A stretch of 64,000 bases of DNA from Elusimicrobiales bacterium (GTDB lineage Bacteria > Elusimicrobiota > Elusimicrobia > Elusimicrobiales > Elusimicrobiaceae): NCBI GenBank assembly GCA_041651175.1, contig JBAZJT010000001.1, forward strand, positions 248,001-312,000, in the 5' to 3' direction. Shown in pieces: positions 24,629 through 33,471 of this stretch (position 1 is its first letter; the number at the start of each line of letters is the position of its first letter). Under the pieces are notes generated by a model. That model had not been told where the DNA came from and made no database searches. It saw only the letters and a list, made by a program, of their open reading frames with translations. Made by a program: the position numbers and the translations under genes.

Positions 24629-24654
24629 GCCCCTTTTCCTTGCGGAAAAGGGGC
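24629..24654 (-). terminator. Terminator between convergent genes
   Basis: Perfect 11-bp stem (24629-24639 with 24644-24654) and a TTGC loop. Read on the minus strand it is followed by TTTGCTTTTA, so it best serves the gene ending at 24675. A second, weaker hairpin at 24577-24603 follows the plus-strand gene. Confidence 0.7.
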
Positions 24655-24674
24655 AGGCAGCAAAGATCCGTCAA

Positions 24675-25169
24675 TCAATGACCGTTCGGTATACTCAAGT
24701 CGCTGGACGACTTTGCGGGCGTGGTGCTTGTGTCGGCGGTGTTGTTCTTGCCCAGCGCATTGGTCAGCATCTGGAGCAGCGGGCTGTTGGGGAACAGCTT
24801 CGCCAGAAACGCTATAAGCGCCTGTATTGCCGCAGTGGTCTGCGCTGACACGCTGCCGGTGGCCGCCACTTCTCCCGCGGCGGTATTGGCCAGAGAAACC
24901 GCCTGATTGGCCAGGTCCGATTCGGATGGCGTGGTGGTGGCATCCCCGGCCCCGGATTTGGCGGAAATAGCCGCGCCGGCGCCCATTCCCGTGCCGCCCA
25001 CAGCGGTACCGCTCAAGACAAAGGGGCTGAACGCATCAGAGCGCGAGCCGCCTCTGTCGGTTGTTGTTACCTGAACTGCAGTCGGGTCCCGTCTGCCGCC
25101 GGAGCCTGCCGCCTGCGCCACCGGCCCCGCGCCGATGACCCCGCAAAGAGCCAAAGCTATAATTTTCAC
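24675..25169 (-). CDS. Exported low-complexity protein of unknown function
   Basis: A 164-residue protein starting at GTG 25169, chosen because AGGAGGAA lies 2-9 bases upstream and the signal peptide (MKIIALALCGVIGAGPVAQAA) begins there. The mature part is rich in Ala, Ser, Thr and Gly with one amphipathic hydrophobic helix (about 118-140, IQALIAFLAKLFPNSPLLQML). It has no recognisable domain. It stands alone between a terminator and the two membrane proteins upstream. It may be a small surface or periplasmic protein. Confidence 0.65.
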   Translation of the reverse strand: MKIIALALCGVIGAGPVAQAAGSGGRRDPTAVQVTTTDRGGSRSDAFSPFVLSGTAVGGTGMGAGAAISAKSGAGDATTTPSESDLANQAVSLANTAAGEVAATGSVSAQTTAAIQALIAFLAKLFPNSPLLQMLTNALGKNNTADTSTTPAKSSSDLSIPNGH

Positions 25170-25272
25170 AAATTCCTCCTGCCAAGCAGGGCTGACCATT
25201 GTGCGCTGCCACGCCCTATAATATTGTATCCCTTGAAACCGGTTTTCTCAACCCATTTCACGCAATTGGACG

Positions 25273-25758
25273 CTATTGCCGGTAGCCCTGGCCCAGCAGC
25301 AGCTTTTTCACAAAATCCAGGGCGCGCGCCATAAGCAGCACGGACATTCCGTCGCTTTTATAGCGCATTCCGTCCATCCGTATCTGCCCGCTCCGGGCAA
25401 GCCGGGCAAGCCGGGCTTCCACAATGGAGCGCGCGTTGTAGCGCGCCAGAATTTCCGAGGGGGAGAGCCCGCCCGGATTTTCCGCCAGCTCGCGCAGTAT
25501 CCGTATGCGCCGCGCCGTCTCGCCCAGATTGATGAAATGGAAATGGCAGTAGGACAGCGCGCAGTATGTGGCGCAGTCCGCCGCGATGTCTGCGATGGCG
25601 CCGCCGCAGGCTATCTCGGCCAGCAGCAGCGCGGAGAACCCGGCGGTAAAACCCATAAACACCGCCTGCAGCAGCGGGGAAACCCTTCTTTCAACCATGG
25701 CGGCGGTCAGCCCGGCGTTTATCGCCAGCGCGACAAGCGGCAGCAGCGCCTCAAACAT
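25273..25758 (-). CDS. Membrane protein with C-terminal winged-helix-like domain (second of pair)
   Basis: A 161-residue protein with three hydrophobic helices (about 4-22, 30-50, 55-72) and then a soluble, charged C-terminal region (about 80-160). The stretch LAENPGGLSPSEILARYNARSIVEARLARLARSGQIRMDGMRYK reads as helix-turn-helix followed by a two-strand wing, so a membrane-tethered DNA- or protein-binding domain is likely. The neighbouring upstream gene has the same layout and a shared (G)GLSPxEI core, so they are paralogues. The start follows the previous stop directly. Family not recognised. Confidence 0.6.
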   Translation of the reverse strand: MFEALLPLVALAINAGLTAAMVERRVSPLLQAVFMGFTAGFSALLLAEIACGGAIADIAADCATYCALSYCHFHFINLGETARRIRILRELAENPGGLSPSEILARYNARSIVEARLARLARSGQIRMDGMRYKSDGMSVLLMARALDFVKKLLLGQGYRQ

Positions 25759-26262
25759 CTATCCCCCCTTCCCCGCGCCTATAAGCGCGCGGTAGGCCGT
25801 GAAAATCCCGGCCAGCAGCCGGCCCCTGCGCGTTATCCTGTATCTGCCGTTTTCAATGACGGCCAGCTTGTCGGACACAAGGTCGCCCAGCCGGGGGGCT
25901 ATCAGCCGGCCGTCGTCAAAGCCGGCAAATATCTCCTCCGGCGAAAGGCCCGCGCCCCCCGCCGCGCGTATTGCCAGCGCGATAACCAGGGTGGGGCTGT
26001 CTGCCTCCACGGCGGAATAGGTGATTATATAGGCCAAAGCCATTGAGGCGGCGCAAAGCCCGGCCCGCGCCGCCTGCCAGCCGCGCAATGCCAGTTCGCA
26101 GCCGTCCGGCATGGCAAGGCCGGCGGCAAGCCCCGCCGCCATAACCGAAAAAAACAGGATGAACAGCGTTTTGGACTGCCGTTTCGGAATTTGAATCTGC
26201 CACCATATCAGGTGAAGCGCAAGCCCCGAACCGAATATCATCACGGCCCACAGAAGAATCAC
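25759..26262 (-). CDS. Membrane protein with C-terminal winged-helix-like domain (first of pair)
   Basis: A 167-residue protein starting at GTG 26262 (overlapping the GNAT stop as GTGA). It has three hydrophobic helices in the first 95 residues and then AGGAGLSPEEIFAGFDDGRLIAPRLGDLVSDKLAVIENGRYRIT, a winged-helix-like segment, plus a short basic tail ending in a hydrophobic helix. The architecture matches the next gene. Neither resembles a described sensor family that I can name. The pair closes the long pilQ-side operon. Confidence 0.6.
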   Translation of the reverse strand: MILLWAVMIFGSGLALHLIWWQIQIPKRQSKTLFILFFSVMAAGLAAGLAMPDGCELALRGWQAARAGLCAASMALAYIITYSAVEADSPTLVIALAIRAAGGAGLSPEEIFAGFDDGRLIAPRLGDLVSDKLAVIENGRYRITRRGRLLAGIFTAYRALIGAGKGG

Positions 26263-26759
26263 AGGCGGCCCCCCGCGCGGCGGGCGCGCGCGCAAAAACC
26301 GTCCAGCGGTCCCGTGGTCTTGCGCAGCAGCAGCTCGTCATGCCCGGACACTACAAAATTCTTCAACGTTCCCGCCCGGCGGTAGCCGAGCCTGCGGTAA
26401 AACACCTGCGCCCGCCGGTTGAACGAGGAAACGCACAGAAAGATATTGGGAGTTTCGGAAAAAACGCGCCGTTCCGCAAATTCCAGCAGCAGTTGCCCGC
26501 AGCCGCGCCCCCTGAATTCCGGGGCGACGCACACCGTCTGCACATAGCCTTTAAGCACGCCCAGCATTTGCAGGACTATGAACCCCGCCGGCGCGCCGTT
26601 TTCCCGCAGCGCGTAAACTTCCCTGCCGGGGCCGCGCAGCGATTTAAGGCAGGCGGGGTATTTGCGGCCCAGCGTAAGCCACGGCTCCGAGCCTGCCATC
26701 AGCCGCGCGCAGGCCCGCAGTTCCGCGGGGCGCGCGGTTTTTGCAATCGCGGCGCGCAT
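26259..26759 (-). CDS. GNAT-family N-acetyltransferase
   Basis: A 166-residue acetyltransferase with the acetyl-CoA binding motif A visible as VQTVCVAPEFRGRGCGQLLLEFAE (Q/RxxGxG/A pattern RGRGCG) and motif B NRRAQVFYRRLGYRRAG, typical of ribosomal- and small-molecule-acetylating GNATs. It lies 6 bp after pilQ and overlaps the next gene. The substrate is unknown. RimI-like protein acetylation is one option but the sequence is too generic to say. Confidence 0.8.
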   Translation of the reverse strand: MRAAIAKTARPAELRACARLMAGSEPWLTLGRKYPACLKSLRGPGREVYALRENGAPAGFIVLQMLGVLKGYVQTVCVAPEFRGRGCGQLLLEFAERRVFSETPNIFLCVSSFNRRAQVFYRRLGYRRAGTLKNFVVSGHDELLLRKTTGPLDGFCARARRAGGRL

Positions 26760-26765
26760 CCGGGC

Positions 26766-28772
26766 CTACTGGTCTTTGACCAGGCGCGGGGTTATAAGCA
26801 CAAGCAGTTCGCGCTCCGTGGACGATTTCTGGGAAGAGGTGAACAGCGCGCCCACAAGCGGCAGATGGCCCAGCAGCGGCACCTTGCGTATGGTGTTGAT
26901 TTTCTGGTTGCTGAGCAGTCCGCCTATCAGCACGGTGGAGCCGTCCTTAACCCGTACCGACGTGGTGATGGCCTGCTTCTGCGTGTCCACCACCTTGTCC
27001 GCCGGGAAGAACTCGGAAAGCGCGGGGCGGCTGATAGCGGGAGTGATAATCAGCGTTATCATCCCGTTATCGTTAACCTGCGGCGTAACCCACAACGTTA
27101 TGCCGGTCACCTGCCGTATCGGGGTTTTGGACTGCTCGCCCAGATAGCCGGAGCCGGTGAACTGCTTTACGTCAAACTGGACCACCGTGTTGGCGGTGAT
27201 GGAGACTTCCGCCGGCTTGTTGTTGAGCGTTAGCACCTTCGGTTTTGAGAGGTACTGGCCGTCGCCGTTGGTTTCTATGGCGCGCAGCACCGCCGTCAAC
27301 TGGTTGAACGAGAGTATGCCGAAGCTGTAGCCGCCGAAGAAGCTGGTCGGGCTGACGGAGGCGTTGCTGATGGGGCTGGTGTTATAGTCAAAACTGGGCA
27401 CGGGCAGTATCTGGCCGTTGATGGGCAGCGGCAGCCCCACAAGCGCGCTGTTGCCCTGGAACTGGGCCATGGTGCCGTCGGTCGCGCCGTATTCTATGCC
27501 CAGGTTCTTGACGGTGTTGGCGTTGGTTTCCACGAAAGACGCCTCTATCAGCACCTGCGGGGGCGGCGTGTCCAGGGTTTCTATAAGCTCTTCTATGGCG
27601 GGCATGTTTTCCGGCACGTCGGATATTATCAGGCTGTTTGTTTCCGGGTACACGCGCAGCGCGCCGTATTCGCTTATGATGCCCTTGATGACCGCCAGGA
27701 AGTTATTGGTGGTTTCGTCTATTTTGCCTTTGCCGCCGGCATCCGCCTGGGCTGCCGCCGCTCCGGCGGCGTTGCTTACGTTGCCGCTTGTCATCGCGCC
27801 GAGGGTAACGTCGCCTATGCCCCTGGCCTTGATGTCCATAAGCTGGGTGTATTTCAGCTTGAAAACCCGGGTCGCAAGGCGCATTTTGGTGTGGCTTAGC
27901 TCTTTTATGGCGTAGGTGCTGCTGTTGCCTATCTGCTCGTAGCCCATGCCGTGGACTTCAAGCAGCGCGCGCAGCGCGTCGCGCAGCGAAACGTTTTCCA
28001 TCACCGCGGTGAACTGCTTATTCTGCAGGTCCTTGGAGATGATGAAGCTGGCGCCGGTCTGTTTTGAAATAGCCTCCAAAATCACCGTCAGCGGCATTCC
28101 GCGCAGGTTGAGGGTTACATGCTTGACGGCAAAGCGCGTGTCCGAAGGCGGCCTGGCGCGCTGGCGCGCGGCGGCTTCCTCGTCGGGTTGCGTTTCCGTC
28201 CGGGCGGGTTTGGCCTCCGGTTTGGCGACGGCTTTTGCCGGAGGCTCCGGCCTGTCGCCGGCGGTTTTTGCGGGCGCGGCGGCTTCCGGCTGCAGCTGCG
28301 CCGCAGGAGCGGGCGGCGCGGCAGCCTGTATTATTTCCGGCTTGGCGGTGTCAGCATCCGCCGCCCTGGCGGCGGCAAGCGCGTCCTTTGCGCCGAACAT
28401 CACGCGCAGCCCGTCGGGCTTGGCGATGATGAGCCATTCATCCTTGCCGGGGGCTTTGGCAAGCTCAACCACCAGCCGGGCGACGAAGCGCGTTTTCCGC
28501 TCGTACTGGCTTATGCGGGCGCGTTTTATAAGCCCGCCCTGGCCCTCCAGCAGCTTGGAGCCGGCGGGATAGGAAGTGTCCATTAAATCCACCACGAAAC
28601 GCGCCGTCTTGGGCATGACGGCGGTTTTGTAGCGGACGGGGGCGCGCACCTTGACGAAAACCTCGTCCTGCGCGACAAGCGCGTCTTCTATGACATGCTT
28701 TGCGGCGGGCGGGGTCTGCGCCGCCGCGACAGACGGCAGCCAGCAGGCCAGAAACAACGCCAGTTTCGTCAT
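26766..28772 (-). CDS. pilQ: Type IV pilus secretin PilQ
   Basis: Outer-membrane secretin through which type IV pili or DNA pass. The 668-residue protein has a signal peptide (1-19), an AMIN domain (about 25-125), an Ala/Pro/Glu-rich linker (about 130-215), a STN/N0 domain (about 220-290), an N1-type domain, and the C-terminal secretin domain with VPLLGHLPLVGALF and the final ERELLVLITPRLV. The ATG at 28772 starts the signal peptide; the longer frame to 28889 is a recA shadow. It follows recA by 13 bp; other pilM-P genes are not in the window, which is unusual because pilQ normally closes a pilMNOPQ operon. Confidence 0.92.
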   Translation of the reverse strand: MTKLALFLACWLPSVAAAQTPPAAKHVIEDALVAQDEVFVKVRAPVRYKTAVMPKTARFVVDLMDTSYPAGSKLLEGQGGLIKRARISQYERKTRFVARLVVELAKAPGKDEWLIIAKPDGLRVMFGAKDALAAARAADADTAKPEIIQAAAPPAPAAQLQPEAAAPAKTAGDRPEPPAKAVAKPEAKPARTETQPDEEAAARQRARPPSDTRFAVKHVTLNLRGMPLTVILEAISKQTGASFIISKDLQNKQFTAVMENVSLRDALRALLEVHGMGYEQIGNSSTYAIKELSHTKMRLATRVFKLKYTQLMDIKARGIGDVTLGAMTSGNVSNAAGAAAAQADAGGKGKIDETTNNFLAVIKGIISEYGALRVYPETNSLIISDVPENMPAIEELIETLDTPPPQVLIEASFVETNANTVKNLGIEYGATDGTMAQFQGNSALVGLPLPINGQILPVPSFDYNTSPISNASVSPTSFFGGYSFGILSFNQLTAVLRAIETNGDGQYLSKPKVLTLNNKPAEVSITANTVVQFDVKQFTGSGYLGEQSKTPIRQVTGITLWVTPQVNDNGMITLIITPAISRPALSEFFPADKVVDTQKQAITTSVRVKDGSTVLIGGLLSNQKINTIRKVPLLGHLPLVGALFTSSQKSSTERELLVLITPRLVKDQ

Positions 28773-28785
28773 ATGCGCCCTCCTC

Positions 28786-29865
28786 TCACTCTTCCTGCGG
28801 TTTGGCTTTGTCGCCGGAGCCGCAGAGCGGCGCGGCAGCGGCCCCGGTGAGGAATTTCGCGCGCAGCGCGTCTTCCACCGTCTGGGCAAGCGCGGCGTTG
28901 TCCTTTAGGGTGCCGCGCGCGTTGTCATAGCCCTGGCCGATTTTTTCGCCGTTGTAGACGTACCAGGAGCCGCTTTTCTCTATTATATTGCACTGGGAGG
29001 CCATGTCCAGCAGGCAGCCCTCGCGCGAGATGCCCTCGCCGTGGAGCATCATGAATTCCGCCTGGCGGTAGGGCGGCGCGACCTTGTTTTTGACCACCTT
29101 GGCGCGCACTTTTGTGCCCACAACCTCGTCGCCTTTCTTGATGTTCTCTATCTTGCGTATGTCTATGCGCACGGAGGAATAGAACTTAAGCGCCAGCCCG
29201 CCGGGCGTGGTTTCCGGGTTGCCGAACATCACGCCGATTTTGTGCCGTATCTGGTTGATGAATATCAGGCAGGTCTTGGTTTTGGAGATGACGCTTGTCA
29301 GCTTGCGCAGCGCCTGCGACATCAGCCTGGCCTGCAGGCCCATGTGCTGATCGCCCATCTCGCCTTCAATTTCGGCCTTGGGGACCAGCGCGGCGACCGA
29401 GTCTATCACTATCAGGTCCAGCGCGCCGGAGCGCACCAGCTTCTCGGTGATTTCCAGCGCCTGCTCGCCCGAATCCGGCTGGGAGATAAGCATTGAATCA
29501 ATATCCACCCCGATTTTGGCGGCATACGCCGGGTCCAGCGCGTGTTCGGCGTCTATGAAGGCGACGGTGCCGCCCGCTTTCTGCGCCTGCGCCAGCACAT
29601 GCAGGCTGAGCGTGGTTTTTCCGCCGGCTTCCGGACCGTATATCTCCACCACCCGCCCGCGCGGCAGCCCGCCCACTCCGAGCGCCAGGTCCAGCGAAAG
29701 CGCGCCGGTGGGAATGACCTCCACGGCGCAGGCGGTTTTTTCGCCGAAGCGGACTATGGATTCCCTGCCGAATTCCTTCTCAATCTGGGCTACGGCCAGC
29801 TCAAGCGCCTTGTCCTTGCTGGATTTGGCGGCGTCCGCCGTTTTGATTTTTTCATCTTTTGCCAT
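28786..29865 (-). CDS. recA: Recombinase RecA
   Basis: DNA strand-exchange ATPase for homologous repair and SOS induction. The 359-residue length and all key motifs fit: Walker A GPEAGGKTT (77-85; the usual SSG is AGG here), Walker B LIVIDS, L1 EGEMGDQHMG, L2 and the MAW-like LIFINQIR, then NPETTPGGLALKFY. ATG at 29865 follows GGAGGAAAC; it lies 14 bp inside the preceding beta-lactamase-like gene, so translation is probably coupled. No LexA box is visible immediately upstream, and the gene is embedded in an operon started at clpC or earlier. Confidence 0.96.
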   Translation of the reverse strand: MAKDEKIKTADAAKSSKDKALELAVAQIEKEFGRESIVRFGEKTACAVEVIPTGALSLDLALGVGGLPRGRVVEIYGPEAGGKTTLSLHVLAQAQKAGGTVAFIDAEHALDPAYAAKIGVDIDSMLISQPDSGEQALEITEKLVRSGALDLIVIDSVAALVPKAEIEGEMGDQHMGLQARLMSQALRKLTSVISKTKTCLIFINQIRHKIGVMFGNPETTPGGLALKFYSSVRIDIRKIENIKKGDEVVGTKVRAKVVKNKVAPPYRQAEFMMLHGEGISREGCLLDMASQCNIIEKSGSWYVYNGEKIGQGYDNARGTLKDNAALAQTVEDALRAKFLTGAAAAPLCGSGDKAKPQEE

Positions 29866-30862
29866 GTTTCCTCCGTGGGTAGCGGGCCGCTGCTGGCGGC
29901 TGCCTGTTGTCATAGCTGCGGTATGTCATATCGGCCATTCTGGCTATGTAATTGGCCGCAAAACGGTAATCCGGCACCTTCCATGTCATTATCGCCAGCA
30001 CATAGTCGCCGGAAGGAGAGAACACAACGCCGGTGTCATGGCAGGCCTGGCGCAAAAGCCCGGTTTTGTGGGCCAGTTCCCAGCCGCGCGGCAGATACTT
30101 GGCGAAACGGGAATGTGTTTTCAGCCGCTTCATTATGTCCAGCATCGCCTCCGAGGAGGTTTTGTCCACCAGCTCGCCGCGGTACATGCTCTCTATCAGC
30201 ATGGACATTTCGCGCGGGGTGGTGTAATTTTCCCGCGCCACCGGTTTTGACGAAAGACTCAGCCCCTCCGGGTAAATGCCGGTCATCTTAAGCCCCATGC
30301 GCGAAAACTGCGCCTGAAGGTAATCCAACCCCACGCAATCCACCAGCATCCGGGTGGCGGTATTGTCGCTTTCGGTTATCATTTTTTCCACCAGCTGGCG
30401 CACGGTCAGCTTGGTGCCGTAGCGCAGCCGCCGCAAATGGCCCGATCCGCCCCGCTTCTCGCCCCGCTTGAGGGTTATCTCGTCTTCCAGCTCTATCTCG
30501 TTGCGGCGCAGCTTTTCAAATATCGCCGCCATGATGGGCACCTTGATAAGGCTGGCAGAGGGAAACAGCTCGTCCGCCTGGTACTGCCACTGCGTGCCGG
30601 ACTTGAGGTCTTTTACGTAAATGCCCATCCTGCCGGGGAAACGCGCCGCCATTTTTTCAAGCGACTGCGTCATCTGCCGCCAGCGGGCGGCGCGTTCCGG
30701 CGGCCAGGAGGCCGCGGCCAGCACCTCCGCCGGAGGGGTGAACGGCCTGCCGAAAGGCAGCCCCGCAAACCCCCTGCTGAAATCCATGCCGATTCCCAGC
30801 CGCCACGCCCCAAGGCACAGCGCCGCGGTAAACAGCAGGAAAAATGCTCTCCCCTGCATCAT
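29852..30862 (-). CDS. Class A beta-lactamase-fold serine hydrolase, membrane-anchored
   Basis: A 336-residue protein with an N-terminal signal anchor (about 5-22) and a class A fold. The catalytic motifs are S104-L-I-K107, S165-D-N167 and K266-T-G268; E199 in YPEGLSL is a plausible equivalent of the class A deacylating Glu but its context is atypical. It could be a true beta-lactamase, a D-Ala-D-Ala or other peptidase, or a lipoprotein-type esterase; the sequence cannot decide. It overlaps clpC by 4 bp and recA by 14 bp, so it sits in the middle of a housekeeping stress operon. Confidence 0.8.
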   Translation of the reverse strand: MMQGRAFFLLFTAALCLGAWRLGIGMDFSRGFAGLPFGRPFTPPAEVLAAASWPPERAARWRQMTQSLEKMAARFPGRMGIYVKDLKSGTQWQYQADELFPSASLIKVPIMAAIFEKLRRNEIELEDEITLKRGEKRGGSGHLRRLRYGTKLTVRQLVEKMITESDNTATRMLVDCVGLDYLQAQFSRMGLKMTGIYPEGLSLSSKPVARENYTTPREMSMLIESMYRGELVDKTSSEAMLDIMKRLKTHSRFAKYLPRGWELAHKTGLLRQACHDTGVVFSPSGDYVLAIMTWKVPDYRFAANYIARMADMTYRSYDNRQPPAAARYPRRKHGKR

Positions 30863-33321
30863 TTTTTTGCGAACTTCAACGTTTCGCCGTCTTCGGCGGT
30901 ATCAACGAGCATGACGCTGCCCTGCTCGCATTTGCGCTTTAGCAGCTCTTCGGACAGCGGGTCTTCCAGCTGGCGCTGCAATGTGCGCAGCATCGGGCGC
31001 GCGCCGTAATTGGGGTCAAACCCTTTTTTGACCAGCAGCGCGCGCGCCGTTTCCGTAAGCTCCAGCTCCAGCCCCTGCGCCTTTAGCTTTTCGCGCACGC
31101 GCTTTAGCAGCAGGTCCAGGATTTGCGACATATGCTCCATGTTCAGCGGATGGAAGACTATGATTTCGTCTATGCGGTTGATGAATTCCGGGTTGAACAC
31201 GCGCCGCACTTCCTCCATCACGGTGGACTTCATCTGCTGGTAGTCCTTCTGCTCGTCGTCATGCGCCACAAAGCCCAGCGACTTGCCCTTGGATATCAGC
31301 CGCGCGCCCACATTGGAGGTCATTATTATGACGCAGTTCTTGAAGCTGACCTTGTGGCCAAGGCTGTCGGTCATCTGGCCTTCGTCAAGCACCTGCAAAA
31401 GGATGTTGAACACGTCGGGATGGGCTTTTTCTATTTCATCCAGCACCACCACCGAATACGGCTTGCGCCGCACCACCTCGGTGAGCTGGCCGCCTTCCTC
31501 GTAGCCCACGTATCCGGGCGGCGCGCCGATAAGGCGGGAGACGGCGAATTTCTCCATGTACTCCGACATGTCTATGCGCACCATCGCGTCTTCGTTTGCA
31601 AACAGGAAAGACGCCAGCACCCGCGCCAGCTCGGTTTTGCCCACGCCGGTAGGTCCAAGGAACAGGAAACCGCCTATGGGCCGCTTGGGGTCTTTCAGTC
31701 CGGTGCGGCTGCGCCGTATGGCCTGAGAAATGGTTTTGACCGCCTCGTCCTGGCCGATGATGCGGCGGTGCAGCTCCTCCTCCATGTGCATGAGCCGCTC
31801 GGATTCGCTTTCGGTCAGCCGGGTTACGGGGATGCCCGTCCACTTGGAGGCGACCATGGCGATATCGTCGGCGCTGACGGTGGGGATTATCTGGTTTTTT
31901 TTCTCGCGCCATTCGCGGCGGGACTGCTCCAGCCCGCGGCGCAGCTCCTTTTCGTGGTCGCGGGCCTTGGCGGCGCGCTCGTACTCCTGGGCGGCGATGG
32001 CGGCGTTTTTTTCCTTCACGGCGGCCTCTATTTCGGCCTCTTTTTCCTTCATCAGCGGCGGCACGGAGGAAACCTGCAATCTCGCCCGCGAGCCGGCCTC
32101 GTCCAGAATGTCTATGGATTTGTCCGGCTGGGCGCGGTCTGTTATATAGCGGTCGGCTATGGTGGCGGCGGCGATGATGGCCTCGTCGGCGAATTTTATG
32201 CGGTGATGCGTTTCGTAGCGGTTTTTGAGGCCCTGCAAAATCTCCACCGTCTCCTCCACGGAGGGCGGGTCCACTATGATGGGCTGGAAACGGCGCTCCA
32301 GCGCGGGGTCGTGCTCTATATGCTTGCGGTATTCGTCGAAGGTGGTGGCGCCGATGCACTGCAGCTCGCCGCGCGCCAGCGCGGGCTTTAACATGTTGGA
32401 GGCGTCTATCGCGCCCTCCGCCGCGCCCGCGCCGATTATGGTGTGCAGCTCGTCTATGAACATGATTATCTGGTTGCGGGCCTTGCGGATTTCGTCAATG
32501 ATGCTTTTAAGCCGCTGCTCAAACTCGCCGCGGTATTTCGTGCCGGCGACCACCGAGGCCAGGTCCACCGTCAGCAGCCGCTTGCCCGCCAGAATATCCG
32601 ACACCTCGCCGGATGCGATTTTCTGCGCCAGCCCTTCCACTATGGCGGTTTTGCCCACGCCCGGCTCGCCTATCAGCACGGGGTTGTTCTTGGTGCGCCG
32701 GGCCAGAATCTGGACCAGCCGCTCTATCTCGTTTTCCCGGCCTATGACGGGGTCCAGCTTGCCCTCGCGGGCGAGCTGGGTCAGGTCGCGGGCGAATTCG
32801 TCCAGCGTGGGGGTTTTGGTCTTGCCCTTGGGCGCGGGGGATTCTTTCTGATGGGACTGGCGCTGCTGCTCCTGCGGCTCGTCGCCCTCGCCGATGAATT
32901 CAAGCACGGCTTCGCGCACGGCGTCCAGCTTGAGGCCCAGATTCTCCAGCACGCGGGCGGCGACGCCCTCCTCCTCGCGGATAAGGCCCAGCAGTATATG
33001 CTCGGTGCCGATATAGGAATGGCCCATGTGCTGGGCCTCCTCCACGGCATATTCAAGCACCTTTTTGGCGCGGGGGGTGAACGGGATTTCGCCCAGCAGC
33101 ATCATGTTGTCGCCGGTGCCGACTATCTTCTCTATCTCCTGGCGGACTTTCTTGAAATCCACGCCCAGATTGGTGAGCACCTGCGCGGCCACGCCCTCGC
33201 CCAGGGCGACAAGGCCCAGCAGTATATGCTCGGTGCCGACGTAGTCGTGGTTAAGCCGCTTGGCTTCCTCCTGAGCGATAAGAATGACTTTCTGCGCCCT
33301 GTCGGTGAATCGTGTGCTCAT
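30859..33321 (-). CDS. clpC: ATP-dependent Clp protease ATPase subunit ClpC
   Basis: Hsp100/AAA+ unfoldase of 820 residues that feeds ClpP. The N-terminal domain has two Clp_N repeats (3-70, 78-145, both with GTEHILLGL). Two AAA modules follow with Walker A GEPGVGKTA and GPTGVGKTE, and the middle domain carries a UVR-like motif (EYERAAKARDHEKELRRGLEQ) that marks ClpC rather than ClpA or ClpB. ATG at 33321 has AGGAG 9 bases upstream. The -10 box TATAAT lies at 33391-33386 with a 58-nt leader. No clpP, mcsA or mcsB is nearby. Confidence 0.95.
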   Translation of the reverse strand: MSTRFTDRAQKVILIAQEEAKRLNHDYVGTEHILLGLVALGEGVAAQVLTNLGVDFKKVRQEIEKIVGTGDNMMLLGEIPFTPRAKKVLEYAVEEAQHMGHSYIGTEHILLGLIREEEGVAARVLENLGLKLDAVREAVLEFIGEGDEPQEQQRQSHQKESPAPKGKTKTPTLDEFARDLTQLAREGKLDPVIGRENEIERLVQILARRTKNNPVLIGEPGVGKTAIVEGLAQKIASGEVSDILAGKRLLTVDLASVVAGTKYRGEFEQRLKSIIDEIRKARNQIIMFIDELHTIIGAGAAEGAIDASNMLKPALARGELQCIGATTFDEYRKHIEHDPALERRFQPIIVDPPSVEETVEILQGLKNRYETHHRIKFADEAIIAAATIADRYITDRAQPDKSIDILDEAGSRARLQVSSVPPLMKEKEAEIEAAVKEKNAAIAAQEYERAAKARDHEKELRRGLEQSRREWREKKNQIIPTVSADDIAMVASKWTGIPVTRLTESESERLMHMEEELHRRIIGQDEAVKTISQAIRRSRTGLKDPKRPIGGFLFLGPTGVGKTELARVLASFLFANEDAMVRIDMSEYMEKFAVSRLIGAPPGYVGYEEGGQLTEVVRRKPYSVVVLDEIEKAHPDVFNILLQVLDEGQMTDSLGHKVSFKNCVIIMTSNVGARLISKGKSLGFVAHDDEQKDYQQMKSTVMEEVRRVFNPEFINRIDEIIVFHPLNMEHMSQILDLLLKRVREKLKAQGLELELTETARALLVKKGFDPNYGARPMLRTLQRQLEDPLSEELLKRKCEQGSVMLVDTAEDGETLKFAKK

Positions 33322-33385
33322 AAGATGGCTCCTGTACTGGCTTGTGAAAACCGGCAAAATCCGCACGGCAAACAGCTTGAATCAT

Positions 33386-33391
33386 ATTATA
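33386..33391 (-). promoter_or_regulatory. -10 box of the clpC operon
   Basis: TATAAT on the minus strand, 64 bp before clpC. The best -35 is TTGCGC at 15 bp spacing, which is weak; a regulator may bind in the 150-bp gap between lptD and clpC. Confidence 0.45.
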
Positions 33392-33471
33392 CTTTCTGCG
33401 CCCCCCGCGCAAGATTTCATTGCAACGCGGCATCACCCGTTTTTTCCGCAATGCCGTGTTTTGCCGCCGGG

